This document shows positions 1-12,495 of a DNA stretch of 64,000 nt, piece after piece. How positions within the stretch are numbered: the stretch's first letter is position 1; each line of letters opens with the position of its first letter. The stretch spans positions 434,001-498,000 of the forward strand of contig RSEE01000029.1 in the NCBI GenBank assembly GCA_003971905.1, read 5' to 3'. Source of the stretch: Moniliella sp. 'wahieum' (taxonomy: Eukaryota; Basidiomycota; Moniliellomycetes; Moniliellales; Moniliellaceae). The position numbers were made by a program, and so were the translations under genes. The notes below the pieces were generated by a model that saw only the letters and a program-made list of their open reading frames with translations, had not been told where the DNA came from and searched no databases.

Positions 1-693
1 GGGTGAGGGGCGTGGGAGGGTGGATGGGGGCAGTGGCGCCAAGCGGAGGCGGGGCGGGGCAGCAGCAGCAGCAGACACCAGGCACGACGCCAGCGGGAGC
101 GTTGCGCCGATTGACGACGGAAGCTTGAAGCGCTGAAGCGGAAGCGCTGAGCCAGCCACTTGCCACACCAAAGCCACCCCAGGTGGCGGCGGCCCGCAGA
201 CGGGCACTGTCGGGTGGGCTGCAGGGTCTGTGTGGGATGGTGATCGAGTGGGTGATGCCGCCGAGCGGGATGCAGATGCAGATGCAGGGGGCAGGACGCA
301 GGGTGTGGCCACCCACCCAGCACGCCCCCTGGCAGCGCGCCCACTGGCCGGGTGCGGGCCGAGCGGCAGGGCCTGGCGTGGGCTTTGCCTCGCAAGCCCC
401 GCTCGGGAGCATACATGCGGAGCACTGGCCATCCGAGCGCCTCAGCAGCCCAGACGCCAGCGGCCAACCATCGCAGCGCCTGAGAAAAAAACAGGCCAAG
501 CCAAGCCAGCACCCTGCTCGGCCACGCCCCCATCCTCTTCCACCCGCACCCCACCACCTCTTCCGTCCCGCTCCTGCGGCCCCCCGATGCGCTTCGCGCG
601 TCCGCTCCTCTCCCACTCCCACTCCCACTCATACTCCCACTCATACGCACCGCTGCCTGCCCGCCCACCTGCTAGCCCCCACACCCACACACC
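1..693. other. Upstream region of the CCCH gene
   Basis: GC-rich DNA with CAG-type microsatellite (about 61-72) and a CACTCC-like pyrimidine-rich repeat (about 610-645). Long open frames occur on both strands, but they are proline, arginine or glycine-rich low-complexity translations without a domain, as expected from GC bias. It is read as promoter and 5' leader of the gene that begins near 694; an upstream exon cannot be excluded. Confidence 0.4.
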
Positions 694-3181
694 ATGGCCG
701 ACACTGCCCCGCCCCCCCTCTCTTCCCACCCCACCCTCTCCGGCTGGCCCACATCCGTCCCCCCCCTCGACTCGTGCGACCTCCTCGCCCCCTGCGCTTC
801 CCCCTCCCACGCCCTGCCGCCCTCCATGCACGACACCGCTCCACTCGCCCCTCGGCCCCAGTGGCCCCACCCGACCAAACATTCGCACTGCCCATCTTGC
901 CTCCCCACGACACCAACGTATGTTCCCTCCTCCCTCCCATCTCTTTCTTGCCCTTGCTGACGTCTGCCCCCGCTGCTATTTTCCTCCAGACTCCCGCTCC
1001 CCACTGGCCTTGGCAGAGTAGCGACGGTCTTGCCACCCCCGCCGATGGCCTGCCTCTGGCTCATGTTGCGTACGAGCCCGACGCGGACTATTTCCACCCC
1101 ACCCCGCCCGAGTACAGTACCCCCCAGCCTTGCTCCCCCCTCCCTCCGCTCCGCCCGCTCCGTCCCGCTCGCCCAGACCCCGCGCCTCGGCTCCTGTCTC
1201 GATGCCGCCCCCGCGCTCCATCCCACAAGTAGGGAAACATTCCCCCCCTGCCCTGCGTTCCCGCTTCCTCCAGCCATCGCCTCCGCAGGCGGCTGGAGCG
1301 GTATACCGCCTGCCGGTGCGGCCTTCGCCCCCCTCGAGCCGACCTTTCCCAGGCCGGTTATCCGAGTCTCCCCCATGCCCGCTTGCGCACTTACGACGAT
1401 CCAGCCAGGCTCCTGTGCATGCTAGGCACCACGACTTTACGCACCCCCTCGACCCGCCTCCGCCTCGATCGCCCGCTTCGCCGTGGGAGAAGGTGGTGCC
1501 GGCTCATCCGCCTCCTCCGTCCGGGTCAGATTCATCGATGCTGCACCCCTCGCTCAGCTCACCTACGTTGGCCACGTCGAGAGATGAGGTTGTATACGAT
1601 CTGGCAGTAAAACGGAGCCAGGCAGCGCTTGCTGCGCCCCCTGGTCCCTCCCTTGCTCCGACCGCCCGCGCAACCGGAGCTACAGTGTATTTACAGGTGA
1701 CGCTACCAACCTCCTTTGGCCCTGGCGCTGGCGCTGGCGGCGGCGGCGGTGCGATGCCGCCGAATCCGAATGATGTGCTTGCGGCCCGGCTGGGACAGTT
1801 GTGCATTTCGCCCTCCAGCCAGGAGGAGGTGCGACGGTCGTTTGCGCGGCGCCAGACCACGGCCAGTACAGCTGCTCCGCCACAGAGTCTCGAAGCGTTA
1901 CGTACGAGCCACGAGTGTGGCTGCTGTGCTCCGCACGGCCCCTGCTGCGGCGGCAGCGTCGCAGGCGCACCCGACTCGGTTAGCATGGGCACTTGGCCGC
2001 ACCTCACTCATCCGGCTTCTGCGCCTCTGCCCCTCTGGCCCCGGAACCAGCGTCGCCCCTGGACCATGCCCTGTCTTCCTCCACACGCGACACGGCGTAC
2101 GACCAAGTCAGTCAACTCACTCCTCCGTTACTTCCTGACCTTGTGACTCGGCGACATGAGATGGGGTTGCCCCGGACCGAGGACAGTGCACCAGCTTCCA
2201 CTTCGCCTACCTCCACCTTCCCCCATGCGCACCCTGATCCGATCGTGCCAGATCATGGAGCCGGCGCAGCGCAGGCCGGAGCAGGCCTTGGAGCCGGGAC
2301 AAACACTGCACCCGCTCCCGTACCCGTACACACCCGCACCTGCACCCACAACAGCACCAGCAACAGCAACCGGACACCCGGCGGCCCAGGACAGGCGAAT
2401 GGAGCGCGCAAGACCGAGCTGTACAAGACCGAGCTGTGTCGGAAATGGTCGGAGCGTGGCAGTTGTCGCTACGGCGCCAAGTGTCAATTTGCTCATGGCG
2501 CACAGGAACTGCGCCCCGTGGAACGTCACCATCTGTACAAGACACAGGGTGTCGCACGTTTGCCAGTACGGGCGTCTGCCCGTACGGGTACAGATGCTGC
2601 TTTATTCATCCGGACCCTTTGGCAGGTGTAGGTGCGCCTGGTGCGGTAGGTGCTAGTGCGACGGCTGCTGGGGCCCCGCGCGCCTCCCCGGCTCTTACCT
2701 CCGATACTGTTACCACCCTGACCCGCCCCGCCCCACCGACACACACAGCTCCCACCCCCGCCTCCGCAGCGGAAGCAAGTCGGCGCGCACCCATCGTCGT
2801 GCTAGTCGTACCTCATGTTCAGGCTCAGGCTCAGGCTCCGGATCGGGACCGGGATCGGTTGCTGCTGCCCCTACTGCCAGCGGAGCAGGTGGAGCAGGTG
2901 GATCAGGATCAGGCGGAACGAGCAGTGTGCATGTCGCCATCACACGTATGCACGAAGCATTGCACCAAGCCCGCACGCATCCCGGTAGCGCCTCTTTGTC
3001 CTGTACCGAACCTGAGAGCTCTAGTTCCAGTTCGCCCGTACCCGTGTCCGTGCCCGTGCACACACACACGCCCATGTCCATGTCCAAACCTTCTCCCCCA
3101 CTCGGTTGCCCCACCGCCGGTCTCACACCACTGACTCCCCCGCCCGCTCGCATCCGCATCCGCGCCCGCATCCCCATCTGA
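694..3181 (+). CDS. TIS11/tristetraprolin-like tandem CCCH zinc-finger protein (frame-broken)
   Basis: Two CX8CX5CX3H fingers are visible. Finger 1 (2437-2496) is preceded by YKTELC and followed by an ELRPVERH linker; finger 2 (2550-2609) contains CRTF and PYGYRC. This tandem with its YKTEL lead-in is the hallmark of TIS11/Cth-type proteins, which bind AU-rich mRNA 3' ends and promote decay in the cytoplasm. The flanks are Pro/Ser/Ala/Gly-rich and probably disordered. The fingers lie in different frames: one base is missing at the GGG at 2547-2549 just before the first cysteine of finger 2. Further apparent one-base losses lie near 860, 1130, 2000 and 2770. A probable intron spans 918-989 (GTATGT, CTGAC branch, CAG end). 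The start at ATG 694 is a best guess; the stop TGA at 3179-3181 ends the frame carrying a Ser/Pro-rich tail. Confidence 0.75.
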
Positions 3182-3828
3182 CTAAGCCCGCCTGCGCCAC
3201 CTTGCCTCCCGTCCCGCTTGCCTCGGACCCCCGGGAGAGCAAGTAAGCTAAGGCGTAAGCGCGTGCCGCGGGGCTTGGCTTGCAGTTGTGTGACTTGGCT
3301 TGGGCTCGAACGTGGGCTTGGTGTGGGCTTGGTGTGGGTTAGGTTGGGCTTGGCTTGCTCGAAGCCTGCCGAATGCAATCCAAGTGCGTCAGTATGCTTT
3401 TCTCTTCGCTCTATTTACTTTTGTTGGTCCTCCGCTGCCAGCCAGCGAGACGCCCACGACCACGACGAGAACACACCCCCATCTAAACGCGAAACGCGAA
3501 ATGCTGAACGCTAAGCGCTGCAAGCCCAACTGCACCCTCCCTTCGAGGCCTTGGTCTCGACTTGGTCTCGTCCCGCATCCTTTCTATTCGTGTTAAGCGC
3601 ACCACCCTCAAGCGTTGGTCCGTTCAACATATGTCATTGCCTTGGGCTTGGGTCCGCCAGCCTCGGATCGGATCCTGACCCTCAGGCCTGAGCCTCAGCA
3701 CGCTGCAAGTCCCTCCAGCGTTTCCAGTTTCTCTACTGCTTCCAGCTCCGCAAGCTTCACCGGATCAACGTTCTCAATCCTCATTCTATCGTCACTCTAT
3801 CCACCCACCGTTCTGTTCCGACTCGATT

Positions 3829-3862
3829 TGATTTGATTCGATTCGATTCGATTCGACTCGAC
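3829..3862. repeat. ATTCG pentanucleotide microsatellite
   Basis: About six degenerate copies of a 5-bp unit reading ATTCG, followed within 100 bp by a short CTTTG array (about 3955-3980). Simple-sequence DNA with no coding signal. Confidence 0.7.
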
Positions 3863-4268
3863 TACCCTTTTTTGCGGTTTGCGCAGCCGCGCTATATGCT
3901 ACGATTCGTACTCTCTATATCTATCCGAACCCTTTTTTTGCTCTGCCTGCACGTTTTGCTTTGCTTTGCTTTGCTTTGCTTGGGACCCCATCTATCTCCT
4001 ACCGCCGCCTTTTTCTCTTTTCTCTTTTCTCTTTCTTCTCGTGTCTCTTTTCTGTTTTCTCTTTTCTCTTTCTCCTTGTCCAGTGCTCAATGCCCAGTGC
4101 CCAGTGCCCAGTGCCCTCTCCCCCGTTTCTTCTCTCCCGGTGAGAAAAAGATCACTGTACTCCCCTCCCCCCCACGCCCCCTCACCCTTCTCATTCGTCT
4201 TTTCTCCCTCTTTTCCATTTCCCATTTCGTGCTTGTGCTTTGCTTGTGCTTGTTCTCCTTCTCCGTTG

Positions 4269-4346
4269 TTTGTTGCTTTTTGCTTTTTGCTTTTTGCTTT
4301 TTGCTTTTTGCTTTTTGCTTTTTGCTTTTTGCTTTTTGCTTTTTTG
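4269..4346. repeat. Heptamer array (GCTTTTT)n
   Basis: About ten nearly perfect copies of the 7-bp unit GCTTTTT, then degraded copies to about 4430 (variants with GCACC and GCTCC). Strand-asymmetric T-rich DNA that may act as a poly(dT)-type nucleosome-depleted element. No downstream gene in the expected position was recognised. Confidence 0.85.
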
Positions 4347-4987
4347 CACCTTGCTCCTTGCTCTTTGCTTTTTGGTCTTTGCTCCTTGGTCCATGCTTTT
4401 TGCACCTTGCTTTTTTGCGTTTTGCGTTTATTTGCGTCCGTGTTTTGGATTGGTTTGCGGGCTCGTGCAGCCAAGCTCTTTTTCGGACCCGCCGAACCGA
4501 GCGTCCAGCGGGGGGCTGCAGTGGCACCGCGGAGCAGGAAAATCCAAAAGCCAGAAAAGGCAAACACAAAAGCAAGCCAAAGCAAAAGTGCAAGACGACA
4601 ACTCAAACGCTCTACCTACCTACCTACTGTTCCCGTTCTCGTTGTTTTTGTTTTGCCCCCCCCCTCCCCCCTACCTGCTCTACCGCTCTCCGATCTGTAC
4701 CACAGCGTGCCATCTCTCTCGATCCTCCCCTTCCTCCCCTCTGCCTCTCCCCGCACATTATCCTGCTCGTCGCACCGAATAATTTTGATTTATCTCTCTC
4801 AGAAAACCCCTACTGAGCTATGCGCTCCCAGAACAGGATCGATGCGGATAGGATAGGATTGGGTAGGATAGGACAGGGAGAGGTTACTAGGATGATTCAG
4901 TGGTTATAGGATTTTGGAATGTAGCCGGTGGAAGGCATGAATTGGTTGGTGGAGTTAGGTGGGTAATGGTGAGGTCACAATCTAGCC

Positions 4988-5013
4988 ACTGTACTGTACT
5001 GTACTGTACTGTA
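4988..5013. repeat. GTACT pentamer array
   Basis: Five copies of GTACT ending in GTAC. The unit is a 4-bp palindrome plus one spacer base, a shorter relative of the 7-bp palindromic arrays elsewhere in the window. Confidence 0.85.
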
Positions 5014-6544
5014 CACGCTGCACAGTGACACAGAACACACGCAGATACGCGCTCAGCTGCTCACGCTAGGAAAGTTGGTGAGAAACGTTAAGTCCGAAGC
5101 ACCAGAGAAAGAGGAGCTTGGTGCGCCGCGCGGGACCGGTGATCCGTGACCAACGCGCCGCAGTCGGATGGCCGAGGGAAAACGTGATGATCACGAGCAC
5201 GCGGGGGGACCGTCGGGGAACGGGGAACGGGGAACGGACGAACCGGGCACGGGGCACGGTGCACGAGGGACCGAGGGCAAGCCTGTCGGTCGTGGAGAGA
5301 ATGAAGGGATAGACGCGAACCCAGCATCCCAAAAAAAGAGGAAGAGCTAGCGCGTAGCCCTCAGAAATTAATTGTTAGTAGTGCCACCGTCGCACAGGGT
5401 CTAGCTAGGTCAAGTTGTCTTCTCCACGTAACAATTCCCCCTCGAAAACGTTCTTAGACAAGAGCAAGGAGGAGGGAGGGAGTTCGACCAGGACGGCCGA
5501 GGCACCAAGGCGAACACATGCGAGAGAGATGAGCGTCCCGCCACGGCAGCAGCAGCCACATAAAAGAAGAAGCCCGAACAAAACAATGAATACTTCGGGT
5601 AGAGGGAGGTATCCGGAAGGTGTGGAAGCAGCGTATGGCCCATGTCGAGGCAGGGCTGAGATAAATGCAAATGCGAGCGATCATCTGATCGATCCATAGG
5701 CGCGTTCGGCACTTAATACGGTCCTCTCTTCCAGCACGCCATGCCTAGCGGGTGCCCTCAGAGACATAACCCGAGTCGAAAGGTAGAGAGATGGTTTGAT
5801 GCTTGGGCGTGGCACTCGCAGAGCTAAAGCAGCCCTGCTGTAGGGCATTCGCACTGCACACCATGGTCGCCTCTTGGGCTGAGAGCTATGGGTCTCAAAC
5901 CGGGTTGCCCAGTGCTCCTTCTCGCGAGACGCAAAAGGTCCTGGGCCAGGACAATAAGAGACGAACCGTAGGAGCAACGGGATGTTCGGGATGTAGGGAG
6001 GCTAAACGTGCGGTTGAGAGGGAAGGGCGATGGAGCGATGAGAGACAGAGGAAGCGGGATGTAGTGATGTGAGGGTTGGTGCCCGTCCGGGGAGAGGCAC
6101 CACTCCACTCGATAAAAATCTGTTGCGCCATGATCAACTGGCCGCAATTCATTAATCAGATCAATCAGACCGCTTCCCCTCGGGGTACTCATCGATACTC
6201 TATACTCCGTTCACTCCGTGCTCACAATCAGCTCCTTAGCTCTTTCGGTCAGTAGGGGCCATATGATTGCGGCCACTGGTCACGCGCACGGCGCAACAAG
6301 GTGGCTGCCGAGAAACGTGAAGAGTGAAGCTCTTGAAGCTCGCCGGTGAAGCCTGAGTATGGCCTGAAGGGCCTGAGGGCTAGCAGGCTGTGGCGCCTGG
6401 GCTCAGCGCTCAGTGGAGCAGAGCCCTCGCTGAGGCCCAGCCCACTGGTACTGATGATGTACTGATGCCTAAGCTCCAAGGGCCTAAGGCCTAAGGGTAG
6501 TTGGATTGTGCCACTGTCTTGTCGTCAACAGGAGCGTATTGTCT

Positions 6545-6660
6545 GCGGGCGTTGAACGTACGCGGTACGTTGAACGTTGAGAGAACTGAGGAGTTCAACG
6601 TACCTCCGACCAACGTACCTCCTCACTCCAACGTTCATCGTTCAACGTGCAGCGAACGCG
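6545..6660. repeat. AACGTT/ACGT-core repeat cluster
   Basis: Clustered copies of GTTGAACGTT and its complement TTCAACGT, with spacers carrying CAACGTACCTCC twice. The pieces face each other, so the 115-bp cluster could fold into several hairpins. Confidence 0.6.
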
Positions 6661-6877
6661 TAGGTTCAACATGCCAAAAGCATTCGCTTGTGCAGGGTCA
6701 CAGGTCGGTGTGGGGTGGGTCTCTGTGACCGGGTTGACCAGAGCCAAGCTAGTGGGGCCATGCCAAGTTGCTGCGGTGTGTACGGTTGGAGAAACTATGA
6801 GGGTGGCCCTCGGTACCGCGGGTATATAAAAACCCCACACCTGTCAAATTGCTTATCGGTCAACGTACAGCCAAAAG

Positions 6878-6918
6878 GTCCTTGGTGACGTGTGACGCGT
6901 GACGCGTGACGCGACGTC
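6878..6918. repeat. Heptamer array (GTGACGC)n with ACGCGT core
   Basis: Four or five copies of GTGACGC, so that the palindrome ACGCGT recurs every 7 bp. The array lies about 50 bp after a TATATAAAA box near 6825. Confidence 0.8.
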
Positions 6919-7995
6919 AAAACATCTGTCAAGAACAAAAGTTTTCGGCAGGCACCGGGACCATGCAACTGCCTGTCCATCGACCATCCAAAGTCATCTA
7001 GTCATTGATAACGATGCATCATATATCATACATCATGCATTGTGTCACCTGTCACCCTCACATGTATTAACATGCCATACCATAGTATGCTATTGATAAT
7101 CTCTCGCCTGGAATGAGATCTGTGGTGTATATCCGATCGGATCTTGTACGGTGCGACTGTGTTATAGACCAGAGAGCAGGCAGTTGGTAGTGTATTGCAT
7201 TGCACATGAGCTGCAGAGTCTAGAGAATCCTACCCGCCAGGAAGGACTATATATTGCACGGAACAAACCAAAAGGTTCTGGACTTGGGCTGCTGGCGCCA
7301 CTACACCAGTGAGGCGTCACATGTCTCAGACTGATGAGATCGACAGATAGGGAGCGGAGTTGGGCGGACTTTGGGGCTCAAAAAAAGGGTACGCAACTGA
7401 TTGCCACACACGTCCAACTTCGATGACGTAGAACGTATTTTGAACGTTAGTGAATGAGAATAAAGCTATAGCTAATCAAGTGCAACGCTGATGCAGGTCA
7501 TGGCGCTGATGCGTACAACGCCCCTGCATAATATAACCGTAGGACATGTATACGTTGAGTATAATCTACGTGTGTGGCCACCGGTCGTTTCCACAGATGA
7601 AGGAGATATAGGGTAGATTCGGTAACGGTCGGAGATAAGCGAAGAGGAGGCAAGCGAAGAAGAGCATGTGCGAGGAAGAGGAATGATATAATGATGCGAG
7701 GAAGAGGCGTGCGAGGAAAAAAAGCAATAAAAGCGGGGAAAGAGGAAACAAAAACAATTGAAGCGGGAGAGGGGAGGAAAAACAAACGAGGAAGATGGCC
7801 GACACTGGGTGTTGGTGGACCCGAGAGAAGTACAATCTCCCTCTTTCTTGTCAATATAGGTACAACAGTCATCCAGTCATAGAGATGTGCGTCGTATCCA
7901 TTCCGATAAATCCCGATTGGCCAAGATGTGTTACATGTTACATGTGAGCCACACAGCGCGTCGTCGCTCTAAAAAAAGCGCCAAGCTTCTCACGT

Positions 7996-8026
7996 TCAAA
8001 AAGTATGAAGCTTCAAGCTTCAAGCT
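7996..8026. repeat. Heptamer array with AAGCTT core
   Basis: Three to four copies of the AAGCTTC heptamer. A shorter copy in the opposite register (TGAAGCTTGAAGCTTGG) lies at about 8331-8347. Confidence 0.75.
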
Positions 8027-9309
8027 TCGCAGTCCAGAGCTAGCAATCGATAGCCCTCTAACTCTTTCTTAGCATCCTCTTTGCTGGCGTCGCTTAAAAA
8101 TATCATTTTTTTGCTGTTGTCATGGAACCCGCCGCCGTACCCCGCCTACGCCCCGCAGCACCCGGCGGGGTATAGGGGGTTGGCAAGGCGGATCCTATTA
8201 TAGCGCACCACCGCGGGCTAAGCACTGACTCGACAACGCGCCTACAAAGTTCACCTGCACGGTCGTCGCCCATAGTGGTGGAGCCAGCACGACAACTCCG
8301 TAGGGTTCATCGATCATCAAGGCATGTTGATGAAGCTTGAAGCTTGGAGCGCAATTGCCCTCTGCTTCGGTTGGAGCAAAGCTGCGTAGCCCTTTTCGTC
8401 TGCGGCTCTGCTGGCTGACCGCTGCAGTGGGGTTACCGGTTATATAAAGAGTGAGATGAGTACTGAGGAGTGGCCTGAGGTCTCTCCAGGAAGGAGACCA
8501 GAGGGATTGAGGCCCTCAGCCTGAGATGCCTAATGCATAATGGGACCGCCGCAGGCCGACGATTCCTGCAAGTATACGCCGTGATCGTCGCCTGCTCTGC
8601 GCAAGTCAGTTGTGCTCCGCAGTTGTAAGCATGGCCTTCAGGCTGATAGATATCCGACCCTGATACTCCGCTTCGCCGCAAGCGCACCTACTGCGGCGCT
8701 CTCGATGCCTGTCTTCAGTAAGCATTGCCCTCCAAAGAGAAAAGCCAGCCAACAGGCGCTTGTGAATATCCGGCGGCCGAAAAGGCAGGCAATTCGCAGC
8801 AACGCCCCGTTATTACCATGTAATGCTACTGGAAACGAAGTTCACTGCGGAAGACCAAGTTCAGTAGCAGCATCCTCCACAGTCTTGCCACAAAACGCTC
8901 GCTGATCTGCCATGTCTTATAGCGCCGATTGCGACAGAGCAACTCCCATTATATACAGGGTCTGTCCCGAGCTTATTTGACTGATCCACCCCCGTTTCCC
9001 GCTCGCTTTTCGCACACCGCACACCGTGGGTGGTGGGCATTACAGCAAATAGGGCCAACGCTCGCTACTATATCGCATCTCGCTCTTCTCCACGCCCGTC
9101 CGTCCGTTTCGGTCACTACTCCTCCCCTCCAACTCCGTACACTGTGGCCATCCTCCCTCTGCTCGGCTCAAGTGCAGTCCAGCCATTTCATTTCAGCCCA
9201 GCCTCGGAAGCCTCTTTTTCCCACCCCCAAATCGGATCTCGCCTAGAAGCCCCGGGACACCGTATACACCACCAGCTTTGTCGCCACCCACGAGCCAACC
9301 TCCGTCATC

Positions 9310-11464
9310 ATGCTTGTTAATCCCGGGTCCATGGCGTCGTTGATCTCCCAACCCTTGTTATCTCCACCTGCTGCAGCAGCCTGTGAGGCTGGTGGCCGTA
9401 TTGCTATAAGCTCACCACACCCGTCGGCGCCAACGTGGGCACCTGCTTCCACTCTAAAATCGCCTCGCCACCGATCGTGGTCTGACCGACATTCTGGCTC
9501 GTTCTACCTCTCCTCCTTACACTTCTACCCCTCGCCAACACACCAAGCTCTCGCACCAGGTCTATTCTCCGGCCCCACCTCTTGATGACCAAGCTTCTTT
9601 CAGCACCCTGCTAGTGCACTCTGAACAAGACTTGATCGCGGCATGGGCCATTCTCCCCACGGAATCCAGTCCTCCCTTCACAACCTCTTCATTCGCCTGT
9701 CCCTTCAACAGCTCACTGGTTGCCATGCCCCCCTTTGCCTCCTCGCATGAGGACGGTACAGCTATGGGCAAATTGACCATCCCTGCACACGCGCTACCGC
9801 ACCCGCTACCACGGCGCTTCCAGCTACTACCGATGACACCACAAATGCCCCGTCTCCACTTTTACCATTTAGCACTCTCCCGCCCCCCTCGTCCTCGTCT
9901 GAACCTACTTTCAGCCCGGCCCGCGTCCTTATGAATGTAGCTTACACCGACCTCCACGCAAGGCCATCTTTGGCCAGGGACATGGCCATGGCCTCTCTTC
10001 CTGATTCTCACCTGACGGGATTTGATGAGCTCCTCCAATCGTCCGTCTCTTTGATGGGAGCTATAGAGACAAGAGAAATGGTGCGCTGAGCAATACGCGT
10101 TCCTCCTCTCTAGGCTCATCTACTCCTCGCCCTTTTTCCCACCATTCTAGGTTTAACCCCAGCTTGCCTACTCGCCTTGACTCGCATCCTTCGCCGACCG
10201 CCAACTCTGCCTCCATTCCGTGGCCACCGTTGAACGAAGAAGAAGACCAAAGACATGATACGGATGCCTCATCTCCAGCATCCGTTGGCTCCACAGGTTC
10301 TGAGTTTCTGGCCACGGGCTCGGGCTCGGCATCTGATCCAGCACCAAGGTCAGCGTCTGGATCCACCTCCGTGGCAGGTCCAGCTTCTGTTTCGGCGTTG
10401 TTGGAAGTCGTTGACACCGAGGACAAAGAACCATCTGAGGCTCGTGTTCGGACAGGAACGAAGCGACAGGAAAAGTTTACCCGCAGCCGGACTGGATGTC
10501 TGGTTTGCCGCGAACGTAAAGTCAAGTGCCCCCAGGATGGTATGCCATGTACCAAATGTGTTCGTGGCAAGCGTATCTGTGCCTATGGACCGTACCCTCC
10601 TCCCGGACGACGGACCCAAAAACGGATCAAGCGAGAGCAGGCCAAAGCCAATGCAGCGGCTGCTAAGAAAGCCAAGGCGGCCAAGCGGGCCAAGAGGGGG
10701 CTACAAAGAAGGCAAAGGGAGCCGAGGGGTACAATGTGGACAAGAGGGCTAAAGGGCGCAAGGGGCGCACTGAGGGCAATGAAGACGAGAGGGGAAATGA
10801 CAACAAGGGGGACAAGGATGACGAAAAGGGGAGCATTGAGGACAAGGAGGGGAACGGTGACAAAGGAGATCAAACCAACGCGACTACTCCTGTTTTGTCA
10901 CAACACTCTTCTCCCCCGCTTTGGGAGGTAGGCGACGGATCCATTGCTAGATACGGCGCTTCCCTTTTGCCCCCCAACCCCCCTGGGTCGAATAGGTCTC
11001 TTACACCGGTGTCAGGCACCATTACAAACGGAATGCAACCGCCCAGTACACCTTTCCCCACTCCTCCCAGCAAAATGGGCGGCAGTTCTTTGCGACGTTT
11101 ATCCTTTCCTCGGCCCTTATCCGCCCGATCTCCCGAGATGGTGACCAGTGCGTTTGGCAATAGCTACTTTAATACTGCCCCTCCCCTTCCTTGTCTCATC
11201 CCCACCGAGGACGGCAGCGCACCGTCCATGTTCCGACGTCGGGGCGAGGGGTACGCCGGAGCGGGGTGTTATATGACGTCCAGCTTGGCCACGTCGCAGA
11301 CCAGACCCCGATCAGCAGGAGATCCTTCCCCGCAAGCCCAGAGAGGGAGGGGCAGTAGATTCCATTCTTGTACTTCTTTTGGATTGGGGGAACGAGACAG
11401 TATATGGACTGTCTCCTCCCCGACCTTGTGCCAGGGTGCGTTGAGGGGTAAGCACATGCTGTAG
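9310..11464 (+). CDS. Zn2Cys6 binuclear-cluster transcription factor (frame-broken)
   Basis: The DNA-binding domain is at 10497-10580: CX2C, six residues, C, six residues, CX2C, six residues, C, beginning CLVCRERKVKC. This is the fungal Gal4-type Zn(II)2Cys6 fold, a nuclear regulator that usually binds CGG-containing sites. The cluster is internal, preceded by about 390 residues rich in Ser, Thr, Pro and Ala and followed by a Lys/Arg/Ala-rich stretch and a Lys/Glu/Asp-rich acidic-basic segment. No middle homology region was recognised. One continuous protein requires frame changes near 9470, near 9790, at the AAA at 10076-10078 and at the GGGGG at 10696-10700; the last three act as single missing bases. 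The earliest ATG with a plausible reading is 9310, with 9331 as an alternative. The end at 11464 (TAG) is close to a GTAAGC at 11449, so a final intron is possible. Confidence 0.75.
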
Positions 11465-12392
11465 TTTTGATTGTTCTCTCCGTCCCCGTCTCGCAACACC
11501 CAACAAGCCTCTTTTTTCACTTGTGTTTGCATCATTGATACAACATTGCGATATGTGGGTTATAAAAGTGTAATACCACGTAGAGGAGACGGAGGAGGTG
11601 GCGAGAGAGGATCAAACAGAACAGAGAGTCTTATGTGGTGTTGTGGGCTTTGGTATACTTACTTGGTGACCTGTCGCTTGTCCGCCTGTTGTTCGTAATA
11701 CTGAGCCTGTGTGTGGCGCGTGGTTTCTGGAGCACACAACTTGCGGTATGGGATGAAGATCTTTCCACTCCCTATCCTTTCCGCCACTCTTCGTCCGTTC
11801 ATGGTACCAGACTGAGGGAGTACCACATAAACCCACACGCTAATGTGCAGAACGTCCAGAGGATTCCAGAGCAAACAAGACAAAAAAGGTGAGAGAAGAG
11901 AGCCAAGAACAGTTGACACAACATCCACAAAACCTGGCTCAAGTAGAGGGGGGGGGGGTATAGATAACCCCGAGCAACCTCTTCTCGTTTCTTCTTCCCA
12001 ACCTCTCTGCTCCTAGCCGTAAAACGCGTAGGTTCGCAACCCTAGAGCTTCGTAGGCACTCGTCTGTCTACTTTCAGGGTGCGTTGGACCGACAAGAAAG
12101 GAACTTAAGGAGAAAGAGGCCCTCATTACACAATAATCAAAAGAGAGGTTATTATGTTCTCGAGGTACATATACATAGTATAGGCGGAGGCGAAAGCTCT
12201 TCTCCTTTACTGTGCAGCAGTACCGTGGAGAGAGGCGGGAGGAAGAAAACAGGCTGGTCGAACACATGGTAGTCCAATCATAAATGGGGGTGTGCTCAGC
12301 CGTGCCTCAAAAAAGAAAGGGGAGACATGAGGAGGTAGGCCTCTGTTTACACAAGGACAGTAGAAAAAATGACCAGGTGTCGGGATTGGTGC
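11465..12392. other. Spacer between Zn2Cys6 gene and tRNA
   Basis: No domain or convincing exon seen. It contains a G9 run near 11950 and scattered short frames on both strands, and probably includes the 3' untranslated region of the Zn2Cys6 gene. Confidence 0.4.
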
Positions 12393-12400
12393 AAAAAAAA
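12393..12400 (-). terminator. RNA polymerase III terminator of tRNA-Gly
   Basis: A run of eight A on the + strand, read as T8 on the - strand, lies 1 nt beyond the mature 3' end of the tRNA. This is the expected Pol III stop signal. Confidence 0.85.
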
Positions 12401-12401
12401 T

Positions 12402-12495
12402 GCTTCAAAGGGGAATCGAACCCCTGTCACATCGACGTCTCACAGGCACAGGGCCAGTCTGGCAACGATGTAGTATACCACTAACCCATTGAAGC
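12402..12495 (-). tRNA. tRNA-Gly (anticodon GCC) with a 24-nt intron
   Basis: The - strand folds as a cloverleaf. The acceptor stem GCTTCAA pairs with TTGAAGC (7 bp). The D arm contains AGTGGTA. The anticodon stem CATCG pairs with CGATG, with U33 and anticodon GCC at 12461-12463. The T arm AGGGG-TTCGATT-CCCCT follows a 4-nt variable loop. The loop is interrupted after position 37 by a 24-nt insertion (12436-12459), the canonical place of eukaryotic nuclear tRNA introns. No CCA is encoded. A T8 terminator follows directly. Confidence 0.93.

Larger units (their letters stand above)
3182..9309. other. Long spacer without a recognisable gene
   Basis: About 6 kb with no domain-bearing frame. It holds pyrimidine-rich DNA (3900-4800), several short tandem arrays (listed separately), TATA-like boxes near 6825 and 8441, and runs of purine-rich sequence around 7640-7800. 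Overlapping open frames at 3833-4856 come from T/C-rich low complexity and are not considered genes. Confidence 0.5.

Noticed and set aside
442-1376. Gly/Arg-rich frames on the - strand opposite the CCCH gene
   Set aside because: They mirror the Pro/Ala/Ser-rich coding strand in GC-rich DNA and have no motif.
3833-4856. Overlapping 325-327 residue open frames
   Set aside because: They are Phe/Leu/Cys/Ser translations of T/C-rich simple DNA and contain the GCTTTTT array; no domain or start context supports a gene.
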